From Rapana venosa (taxonomy: Eukaryota > Mollusca > Gastropoda > Neogastropoda > Muricidae), in NCBI GenBank assembly GCA_028751875.1, contig CM054155.1, positions 54,503,018 to 54,567,017 of the forward strand: a stretch of DNA of 64,000 bases, given 5' to 3'. Numbering within the stretch: the stretch's first letter is position 1; every line of letters starts with the position of its first letter. A program made the position numbers and the translations under genes. The notes beneath the pieces were generated by a model, which did not search any database, was not told the DNA's origin, and was given only the letters and a program-made list of their open reading frames with translations. Positions 44,300 to 56,913 of the stretch are shown here, in pieces.

Positions 44300-47028
44300 T
44301 TTGAAACATCAAAAGTCGTCATGAAGTCCCTTCTTTTTATGCATGTAGAAACTCACCTCTTTTTTTTGATTCCATTTTAATTTTTAAATTTTAAGATTCC
44401 CTTTCATTCTGGTGTTCCTGGGGTTTTAAAATAAAATTTTAAAAACCTCTAATTTCATCTAACGGGGTACATGGTCAATTTTTTAAAGGGCTTTCGACGT
44501 CAAAGAGGGACTTTAACAGATATGAATAAACGAAAGTATTATGAAGTAGTCCACAGTACTTGACCAAAAGGGTGATAGAATGTCAACTACATCAAAATCT
44601 GAGTCAAAAAGTCTTTTTAAAGATGACACAATCAGAAGGTTGCACATTTCAAGCTCTGATTCCAATAGTTTGTGTGCACATCATGTTTTTTTTTTCTTTA
44701 TTTTAAAATTTAGACCACGTTCTCAAAATCATCATTTTCTTGGTTTTTCATGTTTCTGAGTTTCGGAAAAAATTTAAATCTCCATTAGAAGAAGATAAAA
44801 ATCACCATAATATTTGATCCAAAAAAACATTTAAAAATTATACAAAGCCAAAAACCAAAAAAACCCCCCCCCCAAAAGGAGAATGGTGGAGGAATTATAT
44901 GTGCACACTAAAAAATATCTTTGTACCAAAAATCTTTATGCATCTTTATATTTTAAACAGTATTTCGTTTCAACAACAGTATGTTCAATAAAGGATGCAA
45001 GAAAATTTCCCTTATCATAAAAAATTTACCCCCCCCTTAATATCTCCCCAATTGAATTTTAAAAGCTTTTGAAGAAAATAGCAAGTAATCATGAAAAATA
45101 CAAACACAAAACCATTGCAAAAAAAAGTTTTTTTTGAAAAAAAACTCATAAACCAAAAGAAAAAAGAAACACTATCACAAGTTTTTTGGGAAGGACAATG
45201 CAATTGTAATTTAGAAAGTCGATATGAAATTTTATCTTTATCTACAAAGTTCTTTGTGCGTATGATTCTGAACCACGTTTTACCTATGAAAAAAAGCGTT
45301 ATCTGGCGACATTTATGAATCGTGGCCCGGCTGAATCCCTATCTTTTGGCTTTCGAAACCCCTTTGTTCTCTTTTGGCTTTTTCCTTATGGGGGGTAGGG
45401 CCTTTTTGCCCCCGCATTGACATCAGAACAGCTTTTGAAAGGAATGCTACCTGACGCTTACCTTGAGCCACATTACGCTACTTTGACTGGACCCCCCTGA
45501 AGGCACACCCAGGTCTTTTGGGGGGGCCGGCAGGAAATGGGCCTGGCTACCTGTTTGTCCCTTTTTGTCTTATTTACAGTCTCTACGACGGGCTGTGTGT
45601 CAGTGTTTACACTATGCCATGACTGAGGGCTTTTTGAAAACTAAAACTTTTTCCACTGTTTTTTAGGGAGGTTGTATTTCCTGTTCTGTCATTGTCAGTC
45701 CTTTACCTTTTTCACGTCAGGGCCTTCTTTTATTGCATTGTCTGGATGTTTGTCATCCTTATTATACCATTAACGGCTTTCATAAAAAAGTCATTTATCC
45801 AGAATCTATTTCATCAACGTCGCTTTGCGGCATTAAAACTGATGCTTTAACTTTGTCAGATTTTTTTGTTTCCCTACTTCAGATCCGTCATTTGTCATCA
45901 TTTCTTATTGCACATATCACCTGAATGGAGTCTACACATTGGTTAGTCAGAAACCTCAGACACCTGGTTATCTTCCTAAAATGTGTTCAAGCATAGTCTC
46001 ATTCCTCACCAGAAGAAAACAATTCTAGATGGTTTTATCAAACTGAAACCTCTTCTAGCTGGTTAGCCTAGTTTCAGGTCCTAACTTCAGTTATGTTATT
46101 GCTGTACCTTGAATTCGTAGGAGATATTACCGTTGTATGTTGTTGTTACTAAAAAAAGCATTTTACAGTTTTTTTTTATCAGAAACACAAGTCTTTTGTC
46201 ATACGTCCTGAATGCTGCCTTTCCTGCCATACTATCATCAGTCTGTAAGAGCGTAAGCTTGGAACAATAGGTGTAGCACTATCAATGTCCATCCTCTTGT
46301 TGAAGGGCATTATTAGATGCAGATTCTAGTCTTTCCATCCTTATAGTGACTTTGTCTCCTCAGAAGGCGAGCCTTCTGTCCCTATTCAAGGACATTATGA
46401 AGTCCAAGACTTCTGCCATGTAGGAGGTCAATGTCCCTCAGCCAGGTCTGGCTGGATTGACGTAAGAAGCGTTCTGTTGCGGCTGATCATAGGAGTCCTG
46501 CCATGATAGTGAGGGTTCCAGGTCTAGGCTGAATTCCATTGCTTCTTCAGACGAAGATACCTAGGGATGAGAAATACCTGAGTCTCAGGGTGGGTGATGT
46601 TTTTTTCACCTTCTCATGTCCTCCTCTAACTGTTTTCCCGAGACAGGTGGCCCATTCTTCTCTGTAAAATGGACTAGCATATTGAAAAATCCTCCTGGAA
46701 GGTTGTTGCTTTAAGTAAGGGCTTCTCTATCGACTGCATCTTTTCATGGTGGAAGTAAGCAATTTTGGGCCTTGGCCTCGAATGAACATCCCCACCTTCT
46801 CTCTTTGGTGGGCAAACATCAGAGGCTCACCCCACGGATACCAACCTCTCCGGAGGTTGTCCCTTATCTACTTGTCAGCCAATACAAAGACCACCTTTTC
46901 TGTCTCAGCGGCAAAAGTGCAAAATTATGGGGGCGTGGCTCATTCTTCATTGGCGTGGCCTTCCAACAGCGGTATGGCTTTTTAGATAACTTTCCTTGCG
47001 CCAGCTGGGTATGAGGGTCAGATCATAT

Positions 47029-47890
47029 ATAGATAATAATAGATAATAATAAAATACAATAATATAGTGGAATTTAATAGCGCTGAATCTTGTAAAATAA
47101 CAAACAATACGAAAGCGCTTGCACTCAATCATTTAAAAGCATGCAACTCTCTCCTTTAAAATAATGAACAAAAGATTTCAAAACAAAGGCCGCGCACGCA
47201 TGCAACGCACACAACACACAAAATGAGCGAAGCAAGAAAACGCACGCACACGCACGCTCACGACACACACACACACCACACACACACACACACAACATCA
47301 CAACACACACACAACAACACACATCACTACTCGGAACAAACAACTTATAAGGATGAAAGAAGCTGTGAAAAAATAGACCGATATTAGGGGGGAAAAGTCT
47401 CAGTAGGAAATAAGGTGTATATGAGGCTGGATTTGAAGCATCAAGTTGAAGACGCTTTTGGGCGAAGTGAAAGAGGGAGGTCATTAATCCACGAGGAATG
47501 GACCAGAAACAGAGAAGAGAGCGACGGCCAACAGTGGTTTGTTTGAATCAGACGTGTTCGAAAGCGACAAGTATCTGTCGGGCTGAAGGCGAAGTGGAAC
47601 TGGGGGGGGAGGCGGGATGGAGTTGTACAGATGAAGACAGTTACAAAGATAAGAAGGGTTCATATTTGTGGAGACATTTGAACACAGAGTGTATTGATTT
47701 TATACTCCCGGAATCTTTGTGAGAACAGGCAGCCAGTGGAAAGATCGCAGAACGGATTGATGTGTTTCATATTTTTTTTTTACTTTCTTCGGACCAGTCT
47801 AAGCTGCAGAGTTTTGTAATGTGCGTTGAAGAGAGTGATAATGATGAAGGAATGTCCAGCCCAAAAGATAAATTACATTAGACTAAAGTG
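47029..47890 (-). mobile_element. Duplicate of L2-like copy 4
   Basis: Noisy version of 38186-38978 with the same (AC)n tract (broken) and flanking ORF1 sequence. It is part of the assembly duplicate, not an independent insertion. Confidence 0.75.
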
Positions 47891-48343
47891 AAAGAAAAAA
47901 AATGCCACGAATGCAGCAGGGATGACAATTGTCATTTTCGTCTTCCTAGTTCTTCGACATGTGAAAAAGCTTGACGATTGCACCATCTTTGTTAGCATTG
48001 GCTCCGTCGGATTCCAGTTTTCTTTCTACTCTAGTTTCCAAGCGGATCAAATATCAACCTGACTGAAAAACAAAAAGTCTTCGTATTTCATTCTTCGTAA
48101 TAACCATCCTTATTAAAGTACATTACACTTTCTTTCAGTATATGTATTTCTTCTTCCAAACAAAGAGTGAAATTCTGAAGCATCTAAAGAAGTGAAGCTT
48201 TTGGCTTCAATACTATTTCTTCTCTCACGACTCATTATATGAAACCCGCCCCTGGTGGATTTGCTAAACTCCAGTCCCGATAAATTGAAAACTATGTGTA
48301 TTTCCACGGGGGGAAAGGGGGGAAGCTCTTATGACAGAGTGAA

Positions 48344-48374
<31 letters not shown>

Positions 48375-48465
48375 AAGAGAGAGATGAGAGATAGTAGAGA
48401 GATGATTGTGTGTGTGTATTGTGGTTCCAATCTGTACAAAAAAAAATGCTTTACTATTTTGACAG

Positions 48466-49831
48466 AAGTCATCCCAGCAGGCAAAAGTGGACATCAGAAA
48501 TCATACCATGAAAAGCCTATGTGATAGCAGCCAGTGTTAGAGCATTAGAACATCAAAAGCTAAAGGTGCTCAGCCTCAAACACCAGTGAAACACAAAAGC
48601 AGAGTTCAGTCATCACCGCAGTGTAAACTCAGAACATTTTCATACGAACACACTGACCTCGCAGCACAACACCAAATCAGTCAGAACACTGCATGACCCC
48701 AGAACAACACCAACAAATCCTCTGAACACTGCAATGACCCCAGAGCAACAACACCAACAAATCAGATCTGAACACTGCAAATGACCCCAGAACAAAAGCA
48801 CAAAACCAAAAAATCAGTCTGAACACTGCAATATACCCCAGAACAACACCAACAAATCATTCTGCACACTGCAAATGACCCCAGAACAAACACACCAACA
48901 ACAACATGATTGTGTGCTCCCAGGAGCAACTCAGCCTGAAGGGAGCAGTGGGACTTCACAACAAACCAGCCTCAACAACATTGGGACTTCACAACTCAGT
49001 CTGAACAACATTGGTGCTATACACATAAAAACTCAGTCAGAAAACAACAGAAGGCATTTCAGAACAACTCAGTCGTGAACAACATTAGGGAACTATTAGA
49101 ACACACTCAGTCTCATGGAGCGAGGCCTTATATAAATATCGAGATACAATGTAGGAACAAGAAATAGAGAGCTTAGAACACGATCAACAGATTAATGGAA
49201 GCAAAGATGAGACCTTATAACAAGACCACCAAGTTCATGTGACAGGAAATGAGACCTTGACAACAAGACCAAACAGAGTCAATGTAAAACAGTCATAAGA
49301 GCCTTGATCACCATTTCCAACGGTGTGAAATAAGATTTAGACAACCTTAGATTCAATGATCTACCAGTTCAGTGTTAACAAGTATGAGTCATCAAAACAA
49401 GACCAGCATTTCAATTGAACAAGAATCCGATCACCAGAACATAAAGACAATTGCGTCAAGGGACAAACCCAAATAAAAGACAATGCTTGTGACGTAGTGC
49501 AACATTATATCGATTCGGCATAACATTTATGAAGCTCAAAGGCCATGTGAAGGCAAAGACACAGTTGTAAAAAAGAAACTATGTTAAAAAAACCTCTTGT
49601 TGGGCACAGAGAGATTTGAATCACAAATGCAAATTTAAACACAGGGTAAAGTCCAAACCCAACGTGCAAAATCTTATTCCATAATATGAGAAGCGTCTGT
49701 GTACGTGATTTCCGACCGTCCCCTGGGATCATCAGTCACGGAACAAAAGTGGACGAGTTGACTTTCCGAAGTGCAAGTGCGATAGGCAGAGGCCAGAAAC
49801 CGCTGATTCAGGAAACCACAGGCAAGTAACA
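48466..49831 (+). other. Duplicate of candidate exon A, frameshifted
   Basis: It follows TTTTGACAG and ends before AGTAAGTTTTG, as in exon A. Phrases such as CAACACCAACAAATC and AACATTGGTGCT recur in order. Frequent single-base indels destroy the frame. The damage is uniform across coding and non-coding parts, which favours sequencing error over pseudogene decay. Confidence 0.75.
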
Positions 49832-49976
49832 GTAAGTTTTGCTTTTGTTGAGCCTAGCCCTGCTTCATAAAGTTACGTGGAGATTAATTACATGTTCCTC
49901 AGTAAGCGATTCCGTCATTCCTGTTTCTCTGTCCAAAGCTTGCCGTCAGGACATTTCATTGGAGATGTCTTCACAT

Positions 49977-50017
<41 letters not shown>

Positions 50018-50739
50018 AAAAATGTTGTGTGTGTGTGTGTGAGTGTGTGTAAGTAAAGTTAATACTAGTACATACCCAATTGGATGTCAAATTATTGAGA
50101 TAGAAATCAATGAGAGGCAGATCATAAAAGGGATTGTGAGATGGACATGCATGGAAGAAGCCACACTTATACAGTGTAGATTTTTTAAAATAATCTACAA
50201 CTTTAAAGTATATTTTCATTTCGGTGCATGCGAATGACTATTTCATGATCTTAGCTACTTACATGATGTAATGCGTTGTCCTTGGTTATATACAAACAGG
50301 ATTTAGATTACACATCATAAGAACAAAATCTTGAAAAAAGAACCAATACAAGCATAAAAAAAGGAGCGGTATGTCTACTTAGTTAAATTTAAAATTGCTC
50401 TGTACAATATTCAACATTTATAAAAGTGAGGGAACAACATAAAACAAAAACAGAGGGTTAGACAAGCCGCCATGGGCGCAGTGGTTAGTCCGGCTTGGAA
50501 TACAGACAAGGGAGGTCCACGATTCAAACCCGATAAGAGTAATATGGATTTTTCAGACGCCGGGCGGCTCCTGAACCCAGAGAGATGTGGGGCTCTTGCA
50601 AATACTAGGGAACACACAGACGACTTTATCTACACTAGGGCTTATTCAAGTTAGAGTGTTTGACTTAAAATACACAGACCAGACCATAGGCGCAGATGCC
50701 TAAGTATCTCCCATCGATGGGCTAGACCTCGGCAAAGGG

Positions 50740-50779
<40 letters not shown>

Positions 50780-51779
50780 ACCTCATCATCATCATCATCA
50801 ATCCCGTGACGCTTGGCGGTCGTGGAGGATACACGAAAGACGATCGCCTATGGAAGACCTCCTCCATCCATCTGTCGGTCCTCGGTCTACTGCGCAGTAT
50901 TCCGATTCATAATCATACCTGGTCCGCTTCTCTGATGATTGTCCAACCCATGACTATTTGCTGGTAGAATCTTCGGTTATTTTTATTTTTTCTTCAGCCT
51001 CTTTCTGAGCCAAAACCCATTCGACGATGGAGAAAAGTACAAACTGCAAATAAAGCTAATTGCAATAAAAATAGAATAAGATACTCAAATGGGATCAGAA
51101 TTTAAGGACAAAAAACAATCCAGATATGAATGGAAGAGGCATAGATTGTTGATGATTTTTTGGAGAGGCATGAAGAAAAAGCAAAGATAGGCTTTCGAAT
51201 CATACACAATATGGCTATCTTCCGTGGCATGCGCAACACAGATAATAATCATGTATTTTCGAGAAACTACCTGGCAAATGGTAATCATAGTGATAAAAAG
51301 GACAATGTTTTAAAGCATATCATGAAATAAACGATTATATTTGCACCATTACGCTCCTCACACGAAACTTTCCCATTCCAGCATGGACAGCATACACTTA
51401 TGAATTACGAAATATTTACAACTGACAAAAATATTTATATCATCAATAATACCCTTCTTTATCATCGTGACAATGACAATGACAATAGACAAAAAAAATT
51501 CTTTTATTTCGAGGATAATGAATAAGCAGCCACATGTGTCTATTTTTACATCCAGATGAGTTGCAGCATGATGGGATGGTGAACCATTCAGGCGGAAACT
51601 ACCAGATTAATTATCCAATCTTTTAAACTTTTGATACTTTCAAAAAATAATGATATAAAAATGTTAATACAATAAAATGAAAAATATATAAAGATCTGAT
51701 GTTAAATTAAGAGATGAAACAACAGGTAAATAAGGATACTTGTTATCATAAATGCTCGATAAATTTTTTTAATGTTTAT

Positions 51780-53975
51780 AGTTTTGAAGATGATACCAAC
51801 TACGATGACGAACACGATCATGATGATGATGGAAATGATGAAAGCTTCCATTGGAATCATTAATGCATAGGACACTTGATAATTGAGTATCATTATATGG
51901 CTTTCATTTACATTTGCTTGTTGGAAAAAACAAAAAGAAAATCCATATAAATGCACTCTGTATGCTCTTTAAGTAAGTAAGTCTTTCAAAATGTTTTGAC
52001 CATTATATGTTATTTTTATCATTACACTTAAAACTGTGTGATTTACTACTTGGTCAACTGTTACATTAGAAATATAAAGGTCTGGTAATGTCTGAGTAAG
52101 ATTCTGACGCTTTTGTCTGTTTGTGACCAACATAAATTTAGTTTTATGCGGGTTTAGAGCCATATGGTTTAAATGTGTTCATATAAAATGTACTTAATAA
52201 TTTTTGCATGGTGTCATAGACTTCGTGAGCGTTTGATTAGTTATTTCTAAGTTGGTGTCATATGCAAACATTTCACACTGGGGTTCCTATGAATAAAGGA
52301 AGATCATTGATATACAATAAGAACAGCAAACGACCTAAAACAGAACCTTGAGGTATACCATAAAACTTTTGGACAAAACTGGAGATAGATGTGTTCAAAA
52401 ACATTCTCTCTGCTGTCTGTCAGAAAGAAAAGATGAGATTAAATTTAGTGTGTTGGAGATAGTTGTAAACTGATAACGTTTTAAGGAGAAGTTTATGATT
52501 TATAACATCAAACGCTTTAGCGAAATCAACATATACTACTCCTATAAATTGCTTTTTATTTATGTTTGATAACCATCGATCTGTCAGTTTTGGTTAAGCT
52601 GTTTGACGTGAGTGATGTTCTCTAAACACTGACTGATCTGGGTGTATAAGGTTATACTTGTTTGGATGGGAAAGAATTCACTTATGTATATGTTGTTCCA
52701 AGGGTTTTGAAGAACTGATAATATAGAATTAGGTCTGAAGTTGATGGATCAGCAGCATTTCCTGATTTAAGCAAGGGAATGATTTTTGCTTGCTTTAAGG
52801 CCTTAGGGAAGTATTCTTTATCCAGACAAAGGTAAATATATGTGAGTGTTTCTGCTATAATTTGAGAAGATAGTTTCAGAACTTTACCATCAAGTCCATC
52901 AATTTCACGTGTGCCAGTGTGTTTAAATCGTTTTAACGCAATGAAAACTTCTTGAAAACCTAAAGGATGCACGTCGACAAAAGAACGGATGTTTTTTCAA
53001 GGCAGTATTTTTGTAATTCATCTAAGTCATTGTTATTAGAATCATCAGTTTGTATTATTTGTTTAGCCATAGTGGAAAAATGGTAGTTTAATCTGTCTGT
53101 TGATATGTCTTTTGGTATATTTCTTGGCAACTTTGAGTTTTTATTAGTTGACTGATTTATAGCTTTCCAAATAGATCTGCTATTTTTCTTTTCATCTATC
53201 AGATGGAGAAAATATTTCTTTTTGTCAACTCGTATCAGAGAAGTTACTTTATTCCTTTGCTCTTTAAAGTTTTCACGGCATTTATGTTTCAACAAATAGT
53301 CTCTTTGATAGATATAGCATTTTGAATTCATAGGTTAGCCATGGAGGCTTTATTCGATATCTAACTCTTTTGGTCTGTAAGTTAGCATGTTTGTTGTATA
53401 CGTTAAGGAATATACTATACCAAACGTCTAAGGCTTGATCAGGGTCTGTATATTGATAGACGCTATTGAGATGAGAAAGGAGAAGATCGAATGAAATATT
53501 CGCTGTCAAATTTGGAGACATTTCAAAAAAATAATTGTTTTGTGACTCAGTTTCTGAATTTTTGCACCCGTCTTTTGACCATGTAAAGCAAATAGGAAAA
53601 TGATCACTGCAACCACACTCAGGGACAGCTGTTTATATAGTTTTTTGGATCAGCAACATATAAATGATCAATTAGTGTGCTAGAGACATTGGTGATACGT
53701 GTCGAAGATTGTATTAATTGTGCTAGACCATAGGTTTTTATAAGTGAGGTTCCAGTTATAGTTATATTTTTTTATAAATCTATATTCCAGTCTCCTAACA
53801 CTATAACCTCTCTTGACCGATTGTAAGCCTCGTCTATCATTGAAATGAATCATCAATCCAGTCGACTCTCTCAGCTGGATTCCTGTAAAGAAAACATAAG
53901 AGAATTGGTTTATCATACTCTATTTGAATTTCGATCCAGAGTGCTTCTACATTGTTGCGTGCCTGTGTGCCTCTG
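51780..53975 (-). mobile_element. Jockey-like LINE, endonuclease plus RT (copy B)
   Basis: From 53975 down, the endonuclease reads LLCFLYRNPAERVDWIDD, EVIVLGDWNIDL, STLIDHLYVADP and CSDHFPICF. A linker with NPHANLQTK-like and KPPWLTYEFKMLY blocks follows (53521-53331), then RVDKKKYFLHLIDEKKNSRS and the RT start GTREIDGLDGKVLKLSSQII (52682-52972). The RT core follows in broken frames to MALNPHKTKFMLVTNRQKR (51969-52163). The YADD pair is AYD. Several stops and frameshifts make it inactive. It lies in the presumed intron between exons B and C. Confidence 0.75.
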
Positions 53976-53986
53976 TGTGTGTGTGT

Positions 53987-54021
<35 letters not shown>

Positions 54022-54029
54022 GTTTCCAG
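53976..54029 (+). promoter_or_regulatory. (TG)n-TTTCCAG splice acceptor of candidate exon C
   Basis: A TG-rich tract of about 50 bases runs directly into TTTCCAG (AG at 54028-54029). UG repeats next to a 3' splice site are known, as in human CFTR exon 9, to bind TDP-43 and CELF-type proteins and modulate exon use. Regulation here is an inference from layout. Confidence 0.45.
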
Positions 54030-54089
54030 TAACTGGGAGACGGTGCCGCTGCTATTATTGTGGTTTTGTTGCTACCAAACCTGGCCAAG
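54030..54089 (+). CDS. Candidate host-gene exon C, Cys-rich
   Basis: Sixty bases, phase 1 in and out, lie between TTTCCAG and the donor AAG|GTAAAG. Joined to exon B the translation is FSRKP-V-TGRRCRCYYCGFVATKPGQ. The CxCxxC core looks zinc-binding, but I do not recognise the domain. The frame chosen is the only one that continues both neighbours. Skipping this exon would keep the frame, so it could be a cassette. Confidence 0.5.
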
Positions 54090-54127
54090 GTAAAGTGAGA
54101 GAAAATACATAGCTAAATAAGTAAAAG

Positions 54128-54420
54128 ACTGACTGAATGAATCAATGAATTGATAGATGAATGGTTATATGGATGGATGGATGAGTAAACAAGAAAAAAT
54201 GAACAAATCGGGGATTACTTATGAATTTGACCAACCAAACGACGAACCAAATGAATGGAGGAATAAGGAAGGAGGAGAAGAATGATGAATGATGGGGGAA
54301 GTGACTGACGATCATATAGACGAAATAAGTAATGAATGAAAATAAGGGAATGAATAAATAGAGATATGACGTATTATTTGCTAGAACGAACAATATGGAT
54401 GAATGAATTAATGAAAAAAT
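54128..54420 (+). repeat. Degenerate tetranucleotide tract (TGAA/GGAT)
   Basis: Runs such as GAATGAATCAATGAATTGAT and GGATGGATGGAT alternate with drifted copies. It fills the presumed intron between exons C and D. Confidence 0.6.
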
Positions 54421-54527
54421 GATGAGACCATATAGAATTATTCTACATTGTATTTTTCCCTTTTGGAAGAGATTTAAGAAGTCATACATGCAATAACTTC
54501 TGTCATTTTCCTCCGACATCATATTAG

Positions 54528-54691
54528 ACCAGAAAAGCCCCGTCTGTCAGAAGTTAACATGTCACGATGGAACATCACCAAAAGGACCTGTAAGGGTGTC
54601 ATTATGGTTAAAAGGGGCATATGCCCCAATCTGGACATGTAGACAATGCTTTGGTGACCATGATCAACAGTCCCCAAAAGGCAAGTACTGA
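54528..54691 (+). CDS. Candidate host-gene terminal exon D, Cys/His-rich
   Basis: After a pyrimidine-rich stretch, the acceptor CATCATATTAG ends at 54527. Phase-1 joining to exon C gives an aspartate codon and then 53 open codons to TGA at 54689-54691. Blocks are QKSPVCQKLTCHDGTSPKGP, VRVSLWLKGAYAPIWTCRQC and FGDHDQQSPKGKY. With exon C this makes a CxCxxC ... CxxxxCH ... CxxCxxxxH pattern that could bind zinc. Alternatives are an internal GT donor at 54590 or a GC donor at 54681. There is no LINE similarity. Confidence 0.45.
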
Positions 54692-54739
54692 CCACAGTTG
54701 CCCCCCTGGTCATTGCACTCTGGACAACACCATCAGGTA

Positions 54740-55500
54740 GTCCCCCCAATTAGTGAAGTAGCCAGACATCAGGGCATGTAGCCACCACATCTGACATGGG
54801 TCACCACATAGGCATGTCCCACCACATCATGGACATGTAGCCACCACATAGGGCATGTAGCCACCACATTCATGAGCAACATCATACATGTAGCAACCCA
54901 TCATGACATGGTAGGTCAACCAAATCATGACATTAGTCACCACATCATGACATGTAGCACCACATAAGGGCAGTAGCCATAACATGACATGTTAGCCACC
55001 ACATCATGACATGTAGCCACCACATCATGACATGTAGCACATACAGGGCAGTAGCAACCACATGACATTGACTGAAGTCACCACATAAGGGCATGTAGCA
55101 CTACATCATGACATGTGCCACCACATTAAGGGCATGTAGCCACCAGATCATGACATGTACCACCACAATAGGCATGTAGCCACACACATCATGACCATTC
55201 ACAGTCACCACATCAGGATGAAAGAACCAAACCGTAGCCATCATGTCATGTAGCCACCACATAAGGGCATGTAGCCACCAGGTCCACTGACAATGTAGCC
55301 ACCAGGTAGGGATGTAGCCCTACCACACACAGGGGGGCTGTAGCCACCACATCAGGGCATGTAGCCACCATATCAGGGCATGTTAGCCATTAGTCAGGGC
55401 ATGTACCCACCATATAAAGGCCCATGTACGCACAGTCAGGCATGACCACCAGGTCAGGCATGTGCCACCAGACCGGAGTACCACCAGTCGGCACATGGTC
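54740..55500 (+). repeat. 21-bp minisatellite
   Basis: About 35 imperfect units of the form CATGTAGCCACCACATCA plus three variable bases (TGA or GGG) occur. Unit variants alternate between ATCATGA and ATAAGGG endings. Indels are common. It lies just downstream of the candidate terminal exon and upstream of the plus-strand RTE-like element. Confidence 0.85.
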
Positions 55501-55859
55501 ACAGGACTTGGGCCCATCTTTCCCTTTCCCTCTTGACAGGCAACAGTGTCACCGCAGACTGGTCTTGTACATGAGTGTTTGGCAGCCTGGTACCTTCACC
55601 CATACTACCTCTCAGTTGGAATAACCCGACCCAAAAACCCCACTAAACAAATAGAGTTGGAGAAAGTGGGCGCCGCCAAGCAATCCACGCCCACAGAAAT
55701 ATCCAAATGGACAGCACTGCAAAAAGAATGCCGATCGTTGAGGCCCGATACCAAACAACCGCACCTTCCATTGGAGGTTCCGTGGAGGAAAAATATCGGC
55801 TGGACGCAAACAACACCGATCAAAGGAGAGCCATCAGTACATGAAATGATACCAATTGA

Positions 55860-56913
55860 GCAGAGAACTCCAAAACGACCCACGAATTAGAAGTACGATA
55901 GACATACTTGGACTGGCCGAAGCCCAGTGGTCATTCGCGAAACAACCACAGAAGAAGACACAAACTATGGTAAGTGGCGAGACTCAAACACCAGCACGAG
56001 AAGATCTTTCTGTCAACAAAAGAGGACAACATGTCATCAGCTGTACCCCAATCTCAAGTAGACTGATCTCCAGCCGCCAGCAAACTCACACAACATGACC
56101 ATCAACAAGTCTATGCACCAACATCAGACTACGAGATGAAGCAATCGAGCGTTTCTTAGCTTGGGAGAGCGCCATCAAATCAACTCCAAAGAAGGACTTT
56201 CTCGTGATCCAGGGCGACTGGAATGCCAAGAATCGACCTAAACGCTTATAACCAATGGTCAGGGACAATAGGCCTTTTTGGCGTGGACAAAACCAACAGA
56301 TAGAGGTCTCAGACTTTTGGAATTCGAAAGTAGCCACAATCTTACTGTCGCCAACACCCTATACCCCCACAAGACATCAAGAAGAATGACGTGGCACTCA
56401 CCAAATGGAAAGATACACAACCAGATTGACTACATCTTGGCCCCCAAACGATTTAAGTCGAGCATCAACAAAGCCCAGACAAGAAGTTTTCCTGGCGCTG
56501 ATATTGACAGTGACCACGACATGGTACTCATGACCCTACAGATCAAGCTGAAGACCAAGAACCAGAAGAGAAATCCCCGTTTGCGGTTCAACATGGAGAA
56601 GCTGAAGGACCCCAAAGTCGTTGAAATCTTTAAAGCTGAGATAGGGGGCAGATTTGCAGCATTGAATTTTCTCCAAGATGACATCAACAACCTCACTGAG
56701 ACCTTCATCAAGACCATTCAGGAGACAGCGCGGGAGATCCTTGGGAAAGAAAGGAAAAAGAACCAACCGTGGATTAACAACGATATCCTGGACCTGTGCT
56801 ATCAACGTAGGGAGCTAAAGCCAGAGAAGAACAAAAACCCAGAAATGGCCGAAGAGTATAGAACAGTCAACAGGTCAATCAAGAAGAAGATGACCGAGGC
56901 CATGGGGAACTGA
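55860..56913 (+). pseudogene. RTE-like endonuclease
   Basis: The first part is frameshifted (STIDILGLAEAQW near 55895-55935, then VIQGDWNAK near 56200-56230). From 56278 the frame is open: TDRGLRLLEFESSHNLTVAN, SRRMTWHSPNGKIHNQIDYI, SFPGADIDSDHDMVLM and a basic linker. It ends at TGA 56911-56913 after MTEAMGN, and the frame continues beyond. Confidence 0.75.

Larger units (their letters stand above)
44300..53075. other. Assembly duplicate of about 35265-43799
   Basis: Anchors occur in the same order and orientation: the contig start (35270 and 44305), the L2-like end (38241 and 47095), the SINE (41331 and 50463), the LINE C-terminus (42497 and 51769) and the GCCATAGT end (43799 and about 53075). 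From 44300 to about 51770 this copy is full of small indels and homopolymer errors. From 51770 on it is clean, while the first copy becomes noisy near 43440-43799. That pattern fits two unpolished contig ends. Features in this interval should be counted once. Confidence 0.85.

Noticed and set aside
54740..55500. CRISPR-like array
   Set aside because: The units are contiguous 21-mers with no unique spacers, in a eukaryotic context. It is a minisatellite.
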